64,000 nt of DNA from Pseudoalteromonas luteoviolacea NCIMB 1944 (GCF_001625565.1 NZ_AUXS01000050.1:19267-83266), one strand, 5' to 3'. Positions 36,939-46,281 are shown, counted from the stretch's first letter. Made by a program: numbers and translations. The notes: generated by a model not told the origin, from the letters alone.

Positions 36939-38537
36939 ATGCGTATCGAATATACTCCTTGGCCAGCTGAGCTGGCCGAACAATACCGCGCCAAGGGTTA
37001 TTGGCAAGATAAGCCTCTGACGAGCATTTTGTCTGAGCAACTCAATACCAATAGCCAAGGCATTGCCGTTGCTGATGGGCAACGTCAGCTGAGCTATGCT
37101 GAGCTAAATACTTATAGTGATAACCTTGCCGGTTATCTCAGCCAACAGGGCCTGCAACACGGCGACACCGCCATTGTGCAATTGCCAAACTGCCTCGAGT
37201 TTTATATCACTTATTTTGCTCTGTTAAAGCTGGGCGTCGCACCTGTTTGTGCACTATTCAACCATCAGCGAACTGAACTGCAAAGTTACTGTGAGATCTT
37301 GCAACCCAAAGCCATGATCGTTTCTTCCGCGCACGCTTTATTTAACGACGAACAGTTTACTCAAGAGTTGTTTAATCGCTTCGGCTGTCTAAACAATATC
37401 ATCACAGATCACAGTAAGGGCAACAGTGAGTTAAAACAGGGTTATCTCAATAAACACGCTTTCACAGCGCCAGATCTGAACCCAGAAGAAGTCGCATTTT
37501 TTCAACTTTCAGGCGGCAGCACAGGTACACCCAAACTGATCCCGCGTACGCATAACGACTACCTCTACTCAGTAGTTGCAAGTAAAGAGATCTGTGAACT
37601 CGATGGTGATACACGCTACTTGTGTGCCCTGCCAGCGCCACATAACTTCCCTTTGAGTTCACCTGGCGCACTGGGCGTATTTATTGCTGGCGGTAGTGTG
37701 ATCTTAGCCAGTGACCCCAGCCCTGCGGTGTGTTTTGGTCTGATTGAGCACTATGCCATTACTCATACGGCACTTGTGCCGCCAGCACTGCAATTATGGT
37801 TACAACATGCGCCTGCCAGTCAGCATGATCTAAGTAGCTTGCAAGTGATCCAAGTAGGCGGTGCGAAGCTCAGCCGCAGTGTTGCTGAGCAGGTAACACC
37901 GGTTTTAGGCTGTCAGTTACAGCAAGTTTTTGGCATGGCAGAGGGCCTAGTAAATTACACCCGCTACAATGATGATCCTGAGCTAATTCTCACTACTCAA
38001 GGCCGACCTATCAGCGAACTTGATGAGATTAAAATTGTTGACGAACACGGACAAGAGGTTGCGCAAGGAGAGTCAGGCCGCCTAATGACTCGTGGTCCCT
38101 ATACGTTCCGAGGTTATTATAAGTCACCAACTCACAACGCCTCTGCATTCGACGATGCGGGGTTTTACAGCTCAGGTGACATTGTTAAGCAATTGCCCTC
38201 TGGACATTTAGTCGTTGAAGGGCGAGATAAAGATCAAATTAACCGCGGTGGTGAGAAGATCGCTGCTGAAGAAGTTGAGAACCATTTACTTGGCCACGAA
38301 CACATTCAACAAGTCGCTATCGTCTCTATGCCTGATGACATATTAGGTGAAAAGAGCTGTGCATTTGTCGTGGCAGATCAGGATATTAAGCTAACTACGC
38401 TGATCTTACGAAAATACCTACGTCAGCTTGGTATTGCCGACTATAAAGTGCCCGATAAATTTAAATTTGTAACCCAACTACCGTTAACCGCCGTAGGCAA
38501 AGTCGATAAGAAAGCCTTGCGTGCCACGTTCGAATAA
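36939..38537 (+). CDS. entE: 2,3-Dihydroxybenzoate-AMP ligase
   Basis: EntE/DhbE-type enzyme that activates DHB with ATP and loads it on the carrier domain of the next gene's product. 532 residues, usual length. The P-loop is FFQLSGGSTGTPKLIPRTHN; the PAPHNFPLSSPG stretch is the aryl-acid pocket signature, and VEGRDKDQINRGGEKI holds the hinge and catalytic loops, with the acyl-adenylation Lys at GKVDKKAL. Twelve bases separate it from entB. Confidence 0.96.
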   Translation: MRIEYTPWPAELAEQYRAKGYWQDKPLTSILSEQLNTNSQGIAVADGQRQLSYAELNTYSDNLAGYLSQQGLQHGDTAIVQLPNCLEFYITYFALLKLGVAPVCALFNHQRTELQSYCEILQPKAMIVSSAHALFNDEQFTQELFNRFGCLNNIITDHSKGNSELKQGYLNKHAFTAPDLNPEEVAFFQLSGGSTGTPKLIPRTHNDYLYSVVASKEICELDGDTRYLCALPAPHNFPLSSPGALGVFIAGGSVILASDPSPAVCFGLIEHYAITHTALVPPALQLWLQHAPASQHDLSSLQVIQVGGAKLSRSVAEQVTPVLGCQLQQVFGMAEGLVNYTRYNDDPELILTTQGRPISELDEIKIVDEHGQEVAQGESGRLMTRGPYTFRGYYKSPTHNASAFDDAGFYSSGDIVKQLPSGHLVVEGRDKDQINRGGEKIAAEEVENHLLGHEHIQQVAIVSMPDDILGEKSCAFVVADQDIKLTTLILRKYLRQLGIADYKVPDKFKFVTQLPLTAVGKVDKKALRATFE

Positions 38538-38548
38538 CAGAGAAAACC

Positions 38549-39415
38549 ATGAGCATTCCAAAGTTAAACCACTATCCGTTACCACGCGACGCTGAACTGC
38601 CAGAAAACCGAGTTGATTGGCAGCTTGATTCAAACCGCGCCGCTTTGTTGATCCACGATGTACAACACTACTTTGTTGGTTTTTATGGCGAAGATAATCC
38701 GTTGATCGACTCAATGATCCAAAATATCCAAGCGCTTAAAGCTTACTGTTATGAGCATAACATCCCTGTTTATTACACCGCACAGCCAATCAAACAAGGC
38801 AAACATGAACGCGGTCTGCTCTCTGATATGTGGGGTCCGGGATTACAAGATCCAGCGCAACAGCCAATCGTTGACGCTCTGGCGCCAACTGACAAAGATG
38901 TAGTTTTAACTAAGTGGCGCTATAGTGCATTTCAAAAGTGCGATTTTGAGCAGCAGCTTCGTGATCAACAGCGAGATCAGCTGGTAATAGTTGGGATTTA
39001 TGGCCATATCGGTGTGATGACCACTGCTGTCGATGCCTTTATGCGTGACATAGAGCCATTTTTGGTCGCTGATGCCATTGCAGACTTTAGCAAAGAAGAG
39101 CATATGATGGCGCTCAACTTTGTTGCCAAACGCTGTGGTAAAGTAGTTTCAATGTCAGAGATCCTCGGCACACAAACTCAAGATTTAACCTCTTTTGAAG
39201 GGCTCAAGGCACACATATTGACACTGATTGAGTGTGAAGATGAGGAGTTTGACGAACACGAAAGCTTGATCGATTACGGTTTAGACTCTGTCCAAGTGAT
39301 GAACTTGATCTCCCTCTGGCAACAGCAAGGGATCGAAACCAACTTTATCGAGCTAGCTCAGATCCCGACGCTTGCAGCATGGGTAGAATTACTTGAAGAG
39401 CGTAAGGAAGACTAA
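38549..39415 (+). CDS. entB: Isochorismatase fused to aryl carrier protein
   Basis: A 288-residue EntB-like bifunctional protein. Residues 1-205 are isochorismatase, which releases 2,3-dihydro-DHB and pyruvate: LLIHDVQHYFV (catalytic Asp), LTKWRYSAF (Lys) and IGVMTTAVDAFMRDI. In E. coli EntB the last motif reads IGCMTT; here Cys is replaced by Val. Residues about 220-285 are the aryl carrier domain with LIDYGLDSVQVM, whose Ser takes the phosphopantetheine and then DHB. Its stop overlaps the next start (TAATG). Confidence 0.95.
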   Translation: MSIPKLNHYPLPRDAELPENRVDWQLDSNRAALLIHDVQHYFVGFYGEDNPLIDSMIQNIQALKAYCYEHNIPVYYTAQPIKQGKHERGLLSDMWGPGLQDPAQQPIVDALAPTDKDVVLTKWRYSAFQKCDFEQQLRDQQRDQLVIVGIYGHIGVMTTAVDAFMRDIEPFLVADAIADFSKEEHMMALNFVAKRCGKVVSMSEILGTQTQDLTSFEGLKAHILTLIECEDEEFDEHESLIDYGLDSVQVMNLISLWQQQGIETNFIELAQIPTLAAWVELLEERKED

Positions 39416-40722
39416 TGACTCTGCCACTAACTGATTCGCAGCACGCCATGTGGTTGCTGCATACCATCAGTGGTCGAGGTGAGCTATTCAATGTTGCCGA
39501 ATGCCTAGAATTTAAAGGTAAAATTTCGGCAAGTTGGCTGCAACAATCTTTGCAGCACGTATGGCAGGCAAGCGATATGCTTGCTTGTCGCTTTATCAGC
39601 GATGACAACTATACTCCAAAGCTCCATACCGACAACACTGTTGCAAAAATTATTGTTCAAGATCTCGAGCAAGATCCTGAAAATGTACTGACATTTGCAC
39701 AAAGCTTTGCCAAACCCTATTTAGCAAAGCCATTTGATTTCAATACAGAAGCACTCATGAAGTTGTTTCTGCTGCGCGGCCCAGAACAAGATTACCTCGT
39801 CATTGTCGCTCATCACCTTTTATTAGATGGTTATGGGTTTGGTTTGTTCTCGCAATCACTGAACCGCTGTTACAACGCTTTAAGTAGGGGCAAAGCTTTA
39901 CCCAAGTTACGCTTTACGCAGCAACAACAGCTCCTTGAATTGCACCAGAGCGACGACTACCTTGCACAGCAGAAAAAAGCTCAAGCCACATTAAATCAAT
40001 GGCTTGACAATATGCCTAAGGTCCTCACCTACAGCACTTCCAAAGCCGATGTATCTGAGCCAAATCACCGCCTCACAACGACTTTTTCGCAGTCCGTATG
40101 GCACACCATTCAATCTGCCGCCCAAGTAACGCACACCACCAGCAGTGAGATTTTACTCGCCGCCATTGCTGCGACCTTGGTTGCACAGCATCAGCAATAC
40201 CATGTGACGCTCGGATTGGTTATGATGAATCGCCAAGCAATGCCTGAACTAAACAGTCCCTGCGTGCAAAGCAATGTGTTGCCTCTACCGCTGCAATTGG
40301 ATGAGGATGCAGACTTAAGCACGGTGGCTATACACATTAACCAACAGATCAAAGCATTGAAACAAGTGCAAAGCTATCGGGTTGAATCACTCAAGCGCGA
40401 CCGTCAGAAGCAAGGTAAGTCCCTATCGATCATCGGACCCACGATTAACTTATTGCCTTTCGCCAGCAGCCCGAAATATGCAGGGGTTGAAACGCGCAGC
40501 CATATTTTAAGCGCAGGCACCACCGATGACATTATGTTGCAAATTCACCTCCTCGGCGATGCGCCCGCTACCATAGACTTTGACAGCAATACCGCGCGTT
40601 ATGACAAAGCGGCAGTGGACTCAATTCAAGGGCGCATTTTTAGTGCCGCACAATTGTGGGCAACGCAGCCTAAATTATCTCTAAAATCGCTCTGCGAGCA
40701 GCTTTGTCAGAACACGGTATAA
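39415..40722 (+). CDS. Stand-alone NRPS condensation domain, VibH-like
   Basis: A 435-residue single condensation domain with an intact catalytic motif (VAHHLLLDGYGFG, about residue 136). It has no adenylation or carrier part. In vibriobactin synthesis VibH is such a free-standing domain and joins DHB to an amine. The overlap with the carrier-protein gene suggests it uses DHB on that carrier as donor and caps the peptide or a polyamine-like unit. The acceptor cannot be told from sequence. Confidence 0.88.
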   Translation: MTLPLTDSQHAMWLLHTISGRGELFNVAECLEFKGKISASWLQQSLQHVWQASDMLACRFISDDNYTPKLHTDNTVAKIIVQDLEQDPENVLTFAQSFAKPYLAKPFDFNTEALMKLFLLRGPEQDYLVIVAHHLLLDGYGFGLFSQSLNRCYNALSRGKALPKLRFTQQQQLLELHQSDDYLAQQKKAQATLNQWLDNMPKVLTYSTSKADVSEPNHRLTTTFSQSVWHTIQSAAQVTHTTSSEILLAAIAATLVAQHQQYHVTLGLVMMNRQAMPELNSPCVQSNVLPLPLQLDEDADLSTVAIHINQQIKALKQVQSYRVESLKRDRQKQGKSLSIIGPTINLLPFASSPKYAGVETRSHILSAGTTDDIMLQIHLLGDAPATIDFDSNTARYDKAAVDSIQGRIFSAAQLWATQPKLSLKSLCEQLCQNTV

Positions 40723-40732
40723 GGCGCTATTT

Positions 40733-41497
40733 ATGGATTATCAACAGTCATTATCCCGTGAATATGATCAGCAAATCGTCTGGGTAACCGGTGCAGGGCA
40801 AGGCATTGGATTGGCAGTCGCAGAACAATTTGCAGCCTTGGGAGCAAAAGTGATTGGCTTTGACCGCCAATTTACCGATACCAGCATGCTCTATAAGCAC
40901 GTCGTGTGTGATTTATCACACCCTGAGCAACTCATGCCAGTACTGAACGAGCTGATCCAACATGGGCTTGCACCCTATAACCTAATCTACGTCGCCGGCG
41001 TATTGGAAATGGGGGAACTAGATACACTCGACCTCCAGCAGTGGCAACATTGCCACAACGTCAATGCGGCCAGCCTATTTGTATTTATTCAGCAGTGCGG
41101 TGCACACTTCAAGCAAGTTGGTCGCGGCAGCCTAGTAACGGTCGGCTCCAATGCAGCCAGTACACCACGTCAACAAATGGCCGCCTACTGCGCTTCTAAA
41201 GCTGCTGCAACGCAGCTTACGCTTACCGCAGGAATTGAGTGGGCAAATTACGGTATCCGCTGTAACGTCATCGCGCCCGGCTCTACTTTGACCCCGATGC
41301 AAACAGGCATGTGGCAAGATGATCAAGGTGCACAGCGCGTGATAGACGGATTTTCAGAGCAGTATAAATTGGGTATTCCGCTGAGAAAGATTGCCACTCC
41401 AGAAGAGATCGCCAGCAGTGTCGTATTTCTCGCCTCTAACTTATCTTCGCACACCACAATGCAAGTTCTCACCATTGATGGTGGCGCCACGTTTTGA
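40733..41497 (+). CDS. entA: 2,3-Dihydro-2,3-dihydroxybenzoate dehydrogenase
   Basis: A 254-residue short-chain dehydrogenase that makes DHB with NAD+. It has VTGAGQGIGLAVAEQF (Rossmann), VGSNAASTPRQQMAAYCASKAAA (catalytic Ser, Tyr and Lys) and the C-terminal LTIDGGATF. It completes the DHB pathway, and the operon ends at a terminator 12 bases on. Confidence 0.95.
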   Translation: MDYQQSLSREYDQQIVWVTGAGQGIGLAVAEQFAALGAKVIGFDRQFTDTSMLYKHVVCDLSHPEQLMPVLNELIQHGLAPYNLIYVAGVLEMGELDTLDLQQWQHCHNVNAASLFVFIQQCGAHFKQVGRGSLVTVGSNAASTPRQQMAAYCASKAAATQLTLTAGIEWANYGIRCNVIAPGSTLTPMQTGMWQDDQGAQRVIDGFSEQYKLGIPLRKIATPEEIASSVVFLASNLSSHTTMQVLTIDGGATF

Positions 41498-41508
41498 CCA
41501 CACAAACC

Positions 41509-41537
41509 AAAGCCACCTCCCCTTAGCGGGTGGCTTT
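41509..41537 (+). terminator. Rho-independent terminator of the dihydroxybenzoate operon
   Basis: AAAGCCACC pairs with GGTGGCTTT over an 11-base loop, followed by TTAT on the plus strand. Confidence 0.85.
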
Positions 41538-41620
41538 TATCTCCTCTTACTCGAGTCACGTCTCCTCTTTAATTTCACAACTGACTTTATTGCGCTGGAT
41601 CCCCGCAAAGCGCCCACAAA

Positions 41621-41644
41621 AAAGCCCCACATGGGTGAGGCTTT
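41621..41644 (-). terminator. Rho-independent terminator of receptor 2
   Basis: AAAGCCCCAC and GTGAGGCTTT form a 10-position stem with one mismatch and a 4-base loop. On the minus strand a TTTTTT run follows, 57 bases after the receptor stop codon. Confidence 0.8.
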
Positions 41645-41700
41645 GTGCTGCGAATATACATATTGCTCTGTGCCCATGTCAGCGCACAGATGCCATGTAA

Positions 41701-43791
41701 TTAGAAGTTATAATTTAACTCTAGTGCATAGTTTCTTGGTGTACCTGGACGAACCGTGTAAAACGCCACTTTAGAGTCATATTCTTTATCAAATAAGTTG
41801 TGAATGTTTAGCTTCACACTTAAGTCATCATTAATCTCGTACTGCGCCGAGAAACCACCTAATACATGCGAGTCTACTGGTACGTATTCAGCATTACGCT
41901 CCCCAATAAAGCCTTCTCGCTCACCGGTATAAGTGAGGTAACCACCGATCCTGAAATCTTCGAAGTCATAGAAAGTGTTAAAACTCGCAATTTTGTCAGG
42001 TACAACACGTGAAACACGACCTGAAATATAATTTGGGTTTGTCATGTCAATGTCTGAAAATGATACCGCGGCATACCACTGCTCAGTCACATAGCCCGAA
42101 ATTTCAACTTCATAGCCTTCAGACTCGATACCACTTTGCGCTTCATAGTAAATCAAAGATGTGTCTTCATGTTTACCCGCTTCTACTGGGTAGTTTTCCT
42201 GATCTATCTGGAAGTAAGCAATATCAACACTAAGCGAGTCATCTTGGTTTGAATATCTGAAGCCTAGCTCTTTGTTTTCACCAGATACCGGATCTAGTAA
42301 CTTACCAGATTTATCATACGTTTGTCGCTGGTCAAAAATATCCGTGTAACTTGCGTACATCAAAAACTGTTCAGTAAATTTATATACACCGCCGTAGTAT
42401 AAGCTGGTGTCTTTAAAATCAAATTCACTGGTAATATTGCGGTTTGTGCTGCTTGAAGTGATGTCTTTGTGGTTCGCACCTAACAACACATTCAAGTTAT
42501 CTAATACCTGTAAGTTGAAGGCAACACGTGCACTTTGAGACTCGATGTTCGCTTCGCGCACAGCTGGAGCATCATAGTTAAATCCCGGGTTAGCCGGTTT
42601 TGCTTGCGGTGATTCACCGGTGTGTTCAGCGATTAAATTACCAGCAGGTCTTGCCAGCGGTCGGTAAGTTGTCTGATACTCGTCAAACTCGCTATTTGCC
42701 AGCGTAAAGTTAATACTGTGCTCACGACCTAAGAAGCTAAATTGACCATTCACGCCAATTTCTGCACGATCTGATTGATATTCTACGTGCTTTTCATTGG
42801 CAAATAGTGCGTAATCACCATTTGGTTCCACATGCCACCACAGGCCAGCGTAGACTTTATCATCATCTAGGTTCGAAGTGTGGAACCTTGCCACCACATT
42901 CCAATCATCATTAATTTGATAACGAGCTTCACCCAATAGGCTATCTTGCTGGGTATCTTGCGTTGCCCAATCTGGGTAGATATTTGCTTCAATGCCTATG
43001 TCTACACGCTCACCTGTTGTAAATTGATACGGTAGGCCGTCAGAAAGCGCGCCTTGGCCGTCATCTTGGTAACTGGCAAATAAAGACACCTGCAGTGCAT
43101 CAGTGATATCTGCAGAAAACGTTGTATAGAACATGGTGCGATCGGTATTTGCACGGTCTACAAATGAATCCGCATCTTCTACCGCTGTAACGAAACGCGC
43201 TCGCATCGTACCGCTGTCATTGAGTGTGGTATTGAAGTCTGCTTCCGCGCGAAGTCTGTTCCACGAACCCACTTCCGCTGATACCGCGCCACCTGTGCCA
43301 TTGTATGCACGTTTTTGCACTAGGTTTACGGTTCCTGAAGGCTGACCAACCTCTTGCAGCATACCCGTCGAACCACGGATCACTTCAACACTTTCAAACA
43401 TGCTCGTGTCTAATAATGTGGTTTGGCTAGGACGGCCTGCTGCGCCCATACCGTCAATTAAGAAACGGTTCATTTCAAAGCCGCGAGAAAAAACAAAACG
43501 TTCGCGATTGCCTAGAGATGTCTCAGAGTAAACACCTGCGCTGTGTACTAGCGCTTCACCCGCTGAATTAACATCATGGAAATCCATGAATTCACTGTCG
43601 ACGATAGAAATAGATTGTGGCGTATCACCAATCGCAAGCGGCAACCCTGTTGCGCCTACATCTCTATGGTGTTTACCTACCACCTCAATATGTTCCATAT
43701 TTACTTTAGCATCGTCCGCTAAAACTACTGAAGAACTACTTGCAAGTAGTCCAATACACACCGCTTTTGCAATCGCAGAATATTGCTTCAT
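41701..43791 (-). CDS. TonB-dependent outer-membrane siderophore receptor 2 (FhuE/FpvA-like)
   Basis: A 696-residue receptor with signal peptide (cleavage near VVLA), a TonB box MEHIEVVGK, a plug with DTPQSISIVD, RGFEMNRFLIDGMG and VEVIRGSTGMLQEVGQPSGTVNLV, and a barrel ending ...YALELNYNF. The plug motifs are typical of the FhuE/FpvA/FoxA group, whose members include receptors for mixed-ligand peptide siderophores. It ends the NRPS-PepSY gene series on the minus strand, which makes it the likely receptor for the product. A weak Fur-like sequence lies 29 bases upstream. Confidence 0.93.
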   Translation of the reverse strand: MKQYSAIAKAVCIGLLASSSSVVLADDAKVNMEHIEVVGKHHRDVGATGLPLAIGDTPQSISIVDSEFMDFHDVNSAGEALVHSAGVYSETSLGNRERFVFSRGFEMNRFLIDGMGAAGRPSQTTLLDTSMFESVEVIRGSTGMLQEVGQPSGTVNLVQKRAYNGTGGAVSAEVGSWNRLRAEADFNTTLNDSGTMRARFVTAVEDADSFVDRANTDRTMFYTTFSADITDALQVSLFASYQDDGQGALSDGLPYQFTTGERVDIGIEANIYPDWATQDTQQDSLLGEARYQINDDWNVVARFHTSNLDDDKVYAGLWWHVEPNGDYALFANEKHVEYQSDRAEIGVNGQFSFLGREHSINFTLANSEFDEYQTTYRPLARPAGNLIAEHTGESPQAKPANPGFNYDAPAVREANIESQSARVAFNLQVLDNLNVLLGANHKDITSSSTNRNITSEFDFKDTSLYYGGVYKFTEQFLMYASYTDIFDQRQTYDKSGKLLDPVSGENKELGFRYSNQDDSLSVDIAYFQIDQENYPVEAGKHEDTSLIYYEAQSGIESEGYEVEISGYVTEQWYAAVSFSDIDMTNPNYISGRVSRVVPDKIASFNTFYDFEDFRIGGYLTYTGEREGFIGERNAEYVPVDSHVLGGFSAQYEINDDLSVKLNIHNLFDKEYDSKVAFYTVRPGTPRNYALELNYNF

Positions 43792-43819
43792 ACGCCGCTT
43801 GACTCCCTTATCCTAGTCG

Positions 43820-43834
43820 AGATAAAAATTCTGA
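43820..43834 (-). promoter_or_regulatory. Weak Fur-box-like sequence upstream of receptor 2
   Basis: AGATAAAAATTCTGA matches about 10 of 14 informative positions of the 7-1-7 Fur consensus. It is 29 bases before the receptor start codon. This level of match is common by chance in AT-rich DNA. Confidence 0.25.
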
Positions 43835-43992
43835 TTTACTCAAGGGCAGACGAAGCAATACTTTAAAAATTTAGCGTCTTAGTATCTTTTGCAGAGACAA
43901 AAATACCACTGTAAAAATAACTACAACAATATCAATAATTTACCCATAAAAAATATTTATGACTATATTCATATTACTGATATTTAACAGGT

Positions 43993-44265
43993 TTACGAAA
44001 GTTGATTTATACCAAATAACAAAATAAACAACGCCGCCATCGGCGCTAAATACTTTGCTGCTAGAATCATTTGAGATTTATAATCGCCAAGCATGGTGAA
44101 GTGAAAAGCGACGCCCGCGATTACCAAGATACTGAGTAACTCGGAGACGGTTAATACGCCATGAAAGTCAAAGCCAAACAGATCCAAGCTTAACCAAATG
44201 CCGCCACGCACTAACAAAAAGCCCACCACAAAGCCAAGGATCACCCCGAAGTTGATAACCCGCAT
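43993..44265 (-). CDS. Small membrane protein of the PepSY operon (90 residues)
   Basis: A 90-residue protein with three predicted membrane helices (about 5-22, 37-57, 68-86). It overlaps the preceding gene by one base. Small membrane proteins like this (DUF3649 or similar families) often follow PepSY reductases near TonB receptors; I cannot assign the family with certainty. It is probably a subunit of the same inner-membrane complex. Confidence 0.75.
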   Translation of the reverse strand: MRVINFGVILGFVVGFLLVRGGIWLSLDLFGFDFHGVLTVSELLSILVIAGVAFHFTMLGDYKSQMILAAKYLAPMAALFILLFGINQLS

Positions 44266-44573
44266 TACAATACCCCTCCAACCGCAGCCAAAGTCAACAA
44301 GATCAATACGGGTGCTGTGCCTCGGTGATGGCCCATCATCACCACTAGGGGCAAACCAATGCTCACAGCGAACAACACTAAAAACACCGCAGCTATCAAG
44401 CCCATCTGAAAGTAATACAAAACGCTCAATGCGAGGATACTCGACAGCAGAATCTGTTTTGCCGAGATAACATTAAACAATCGGGCTAGACCCTCTACTT
44501 TGCCAAACGGCCAATATTTAGAATGGGCAAATAACGCAAACCCTATCAGGGTAAAACTAAGCAAGGCGATCAT
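44265..44573 (-). CDS. Small membrane protein of the PepSY operon (102 residues, DUF3325-like)
   Basis: A 102-residue protein with about four membrane helices and almost no soluble part. Its start lies 17 bases inside the PepSY gene and its stop overlaps the next start, so the three are tightly coupled. The length and pattern fit DUF3325, but this is from memory. A role in assembling or supporting the PepSY reductase is inferred. Confidence 0.75.
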   Translation of the reverse strand: MIALLSFTLIGFALFAHSKYWPFGKVEGLARLFNVISAKQILLSSILALSVLYYFQMGLIAAVFLVLFAVSIGLPLVVMMGHHRGTAPVLILLTLAAVGGVL

Positions 44574-46086
44574 TTACTGGCTCCAATTCAATTGTGCGTT
44601 TTTTCACTTTGTCGGTCACTCTTACCACAACCGTTGCCATGCCAAAGCTCAAACCAGCAAGAGCGACAAAAGCAATGTGCACCGTGATAAGGTCCCGAGC
44701 GACAAAGCTATAGAGCTCATGGCCAAGCACCAATCGGATCACATCTATACACGGCAGCAATAAAAACAGCACACCGGCCCCTTGTAGTATCGCGTGGGCT
44801 GATTCTTTCACCTGTTTAAAGTAACAAGTCAGCAATCCACAACACAGCAAACCGCCAACCACTATCAATTGATTGGTCAGCATCGTCAAAGGCTCACCTT
44901 GACTGAATAACCGTGTACATACCAATAGCAATGCAACACTCAGCAGTGCACCGCACGTACTTGCCTCTAAACATGCGCGTTGCAGTTTAAACAGTGCCTG
45001 CCCTGCACGCTTTGGTTCTCGAATAGCTAGCCAGTATAAGTTGCCGATTAACATTGCGGCGATGGCCATCATAGACAAAACAAAATACAGTAGATGTGAC
45101 GACTTGCCGAGTAAATGACCTTCGTGCAGCTGGATCATGATGTTGTATACATCATTAATCGGCTTGCGTTTTGGCTCATATAACAAGTTGCCATGCACAT
45201 CATAAAATGCCGTGACAAACTCAAAACTACGGTCAGATTCACCTGAGACTCTCAATCGTTTCCAAGGTCTCGGATAAATATCAAATCGCGCGATACGCAT
45301 TGTTGGGTAGGCTTGTTGAAAATCAGTGATCACTTGATTCAGCCGCTCAGCTGTTAACACCGCTTCCATATCATAATTCTCGGGCTTGCGCGGAAAACCA
45401 AGTTCCTCAAAATAGCTCTTGCCACTTTTATCTGCGTATTTGTGGTACACAGGCTCATTGATTTCGTACCCGACATTAAAGTAAGCGCTGCTCCAACCAT
45501 ACATCAGCATAAACAACAAAACACCCAGCCCCAGCAATACATGGCTGTCTTTGAATACATCACGAGACTTGCCTTTGGCACGATATTGGTGGAATTTTTT
45601 TACCAAATCTTTCCAACGGATCCAAATGCCGCTGATGGTCACCATCATCAATAAAATGCAAGCTATCGCGATGATATCTGTGCCAATATGCGTGGTAAAA
45701 TTGATGTGCCAGAAGTACAGAAAATCAGATGCAGCCTGCTGTGCCGTATCTTGGCCAAATAATTGTTGTGTCTGATTGTTGTATAACAAGCGGTCATCGT
45801 GGCCGACATAGATTTGAAACAGGTGATTGTGATCAGGATCTGTCGTTAAGGTAATACGTTGATTAACAAAATCAGGAACTTTTTCTGTCAGATCTGTTAC
45901 CGCAGTTTGCCAAGACATCGAGCGCTCTAATTGACTATCTTGTTGCCATGCAAACTGCCAATTGAGTAATTGACCGCGAAAAAATAACAGACTGCCACAA
46001 ACGAAAACAATGGTAAGAATGCAGGCACTGACTGCGCCTAAAACTGAATGCTGTTTGGTTAATCTGGTCAGGATTTTTTTATCCAT
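44557..46086 (-). CDS. PepSY transmembrane protein, probable ferrisiderophore reductase component
   Basis: A 509-residue inner-membrane protein of the PepSY-TM family: helix about 18-38, periplasmic part, helices about 130-150, 180-200, 330-350 and several at the C-terminus. Histidines in membrane-flanking segments (IQLHEGHLLG, FLYFWHINFTTH) could bind heme. It resembles FpvG, the reductase that frees iron from pyoverdine in Pseudomonas. The frame opens at 46143, but the ATG at 46086 has AAGGAG before it and is preferred. It lies between the last NRPS gene and receptor 2. Confidence 0.85.
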   Translation of the reverse strand: MDKKILTRLTKQHSVLGAVSACILTIVFVCGSLLFFRGQLLNWQFAWQQDSQLERSMSWQTAVTDLTEKVPDFVNQRITLTTDPDHNHLFQIYVGHDDRLLYNNQTQQLFGQDTAQQAASDFLYFWHINFTTHIGTDIIAIACILLMMVTISGIWIRWKDLVKKFHQYRAKGKSRDVFKDSHVLLGLGVLLFMLMYGWSSAYFNVGYEINEPVYHKYADKSGKSYFEELGFPRKPENYDMEAVLTAERLNQVITDFQQAYPTMRIARFDIYPRPWKRLRVSGESDRSFEFVTAFYDVHGNLLYEPKRKPINDVYNIMIQLHEGHLLGKSSHLLYFVLSMMAIAAMLIGNLYWLAIREPKRAGQALFKLQRACLEASTCGALLSVALLLVCTRLFSQGEPLTMLTNQLIVVGGLLCCGLLTCYFKQVKESAHAILQGAGVLFLLLPCIDVIRLVLGHELYSFVARDLITVHIAFVALAGLSFGMATVVVRVTDKVKKRTIELEPVNDRLA

Positions 46087-46214
46087 AAACTCCTTCCTGT
46101 TTATTTTGCGGCCACGCCCTAAAACAAAATAAAAAGCCGCCAAAAATGCACCACTTTGGCAACGACGAAAGAAGTTGAGAGAAATTTAAATAATTACGAC
46201 AAACAACGGAAAAT

Positions 46215-46238
46215 GGGGCGTTAGTTTCCCAACGCCCC
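46215..46238 (-). terminator. Stem-loop after the last NRPS gene
   Basis: GGGGCGTT and AACGCCCC form an 8-pair stem over an 8-base loop in the 195-base gap between the thioesterase-containing NRPS and the PepSY gene. A short ATTTT follows on the minus strand. It may partly separate the two transcripts. Confidence 0.5.
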
Positions 46239-46281
46239 TAAACAGATCGCTTTAGGCCTGACAGCGGCCCTAACTCAAACG

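Noticed and set aside
41391..41774. 127-codon frame spanning entA end and receptor 2 end
   Set aside because: It crosses two terminators and overlaps both known genes in other frames.
46087..46143. Upstream start for the PepSY reductase-like gene
   Set aside because: The ATG at 46086 has AAGGAG directly before it and begins next to the first membrane helix; the longer form has no ribosome site.
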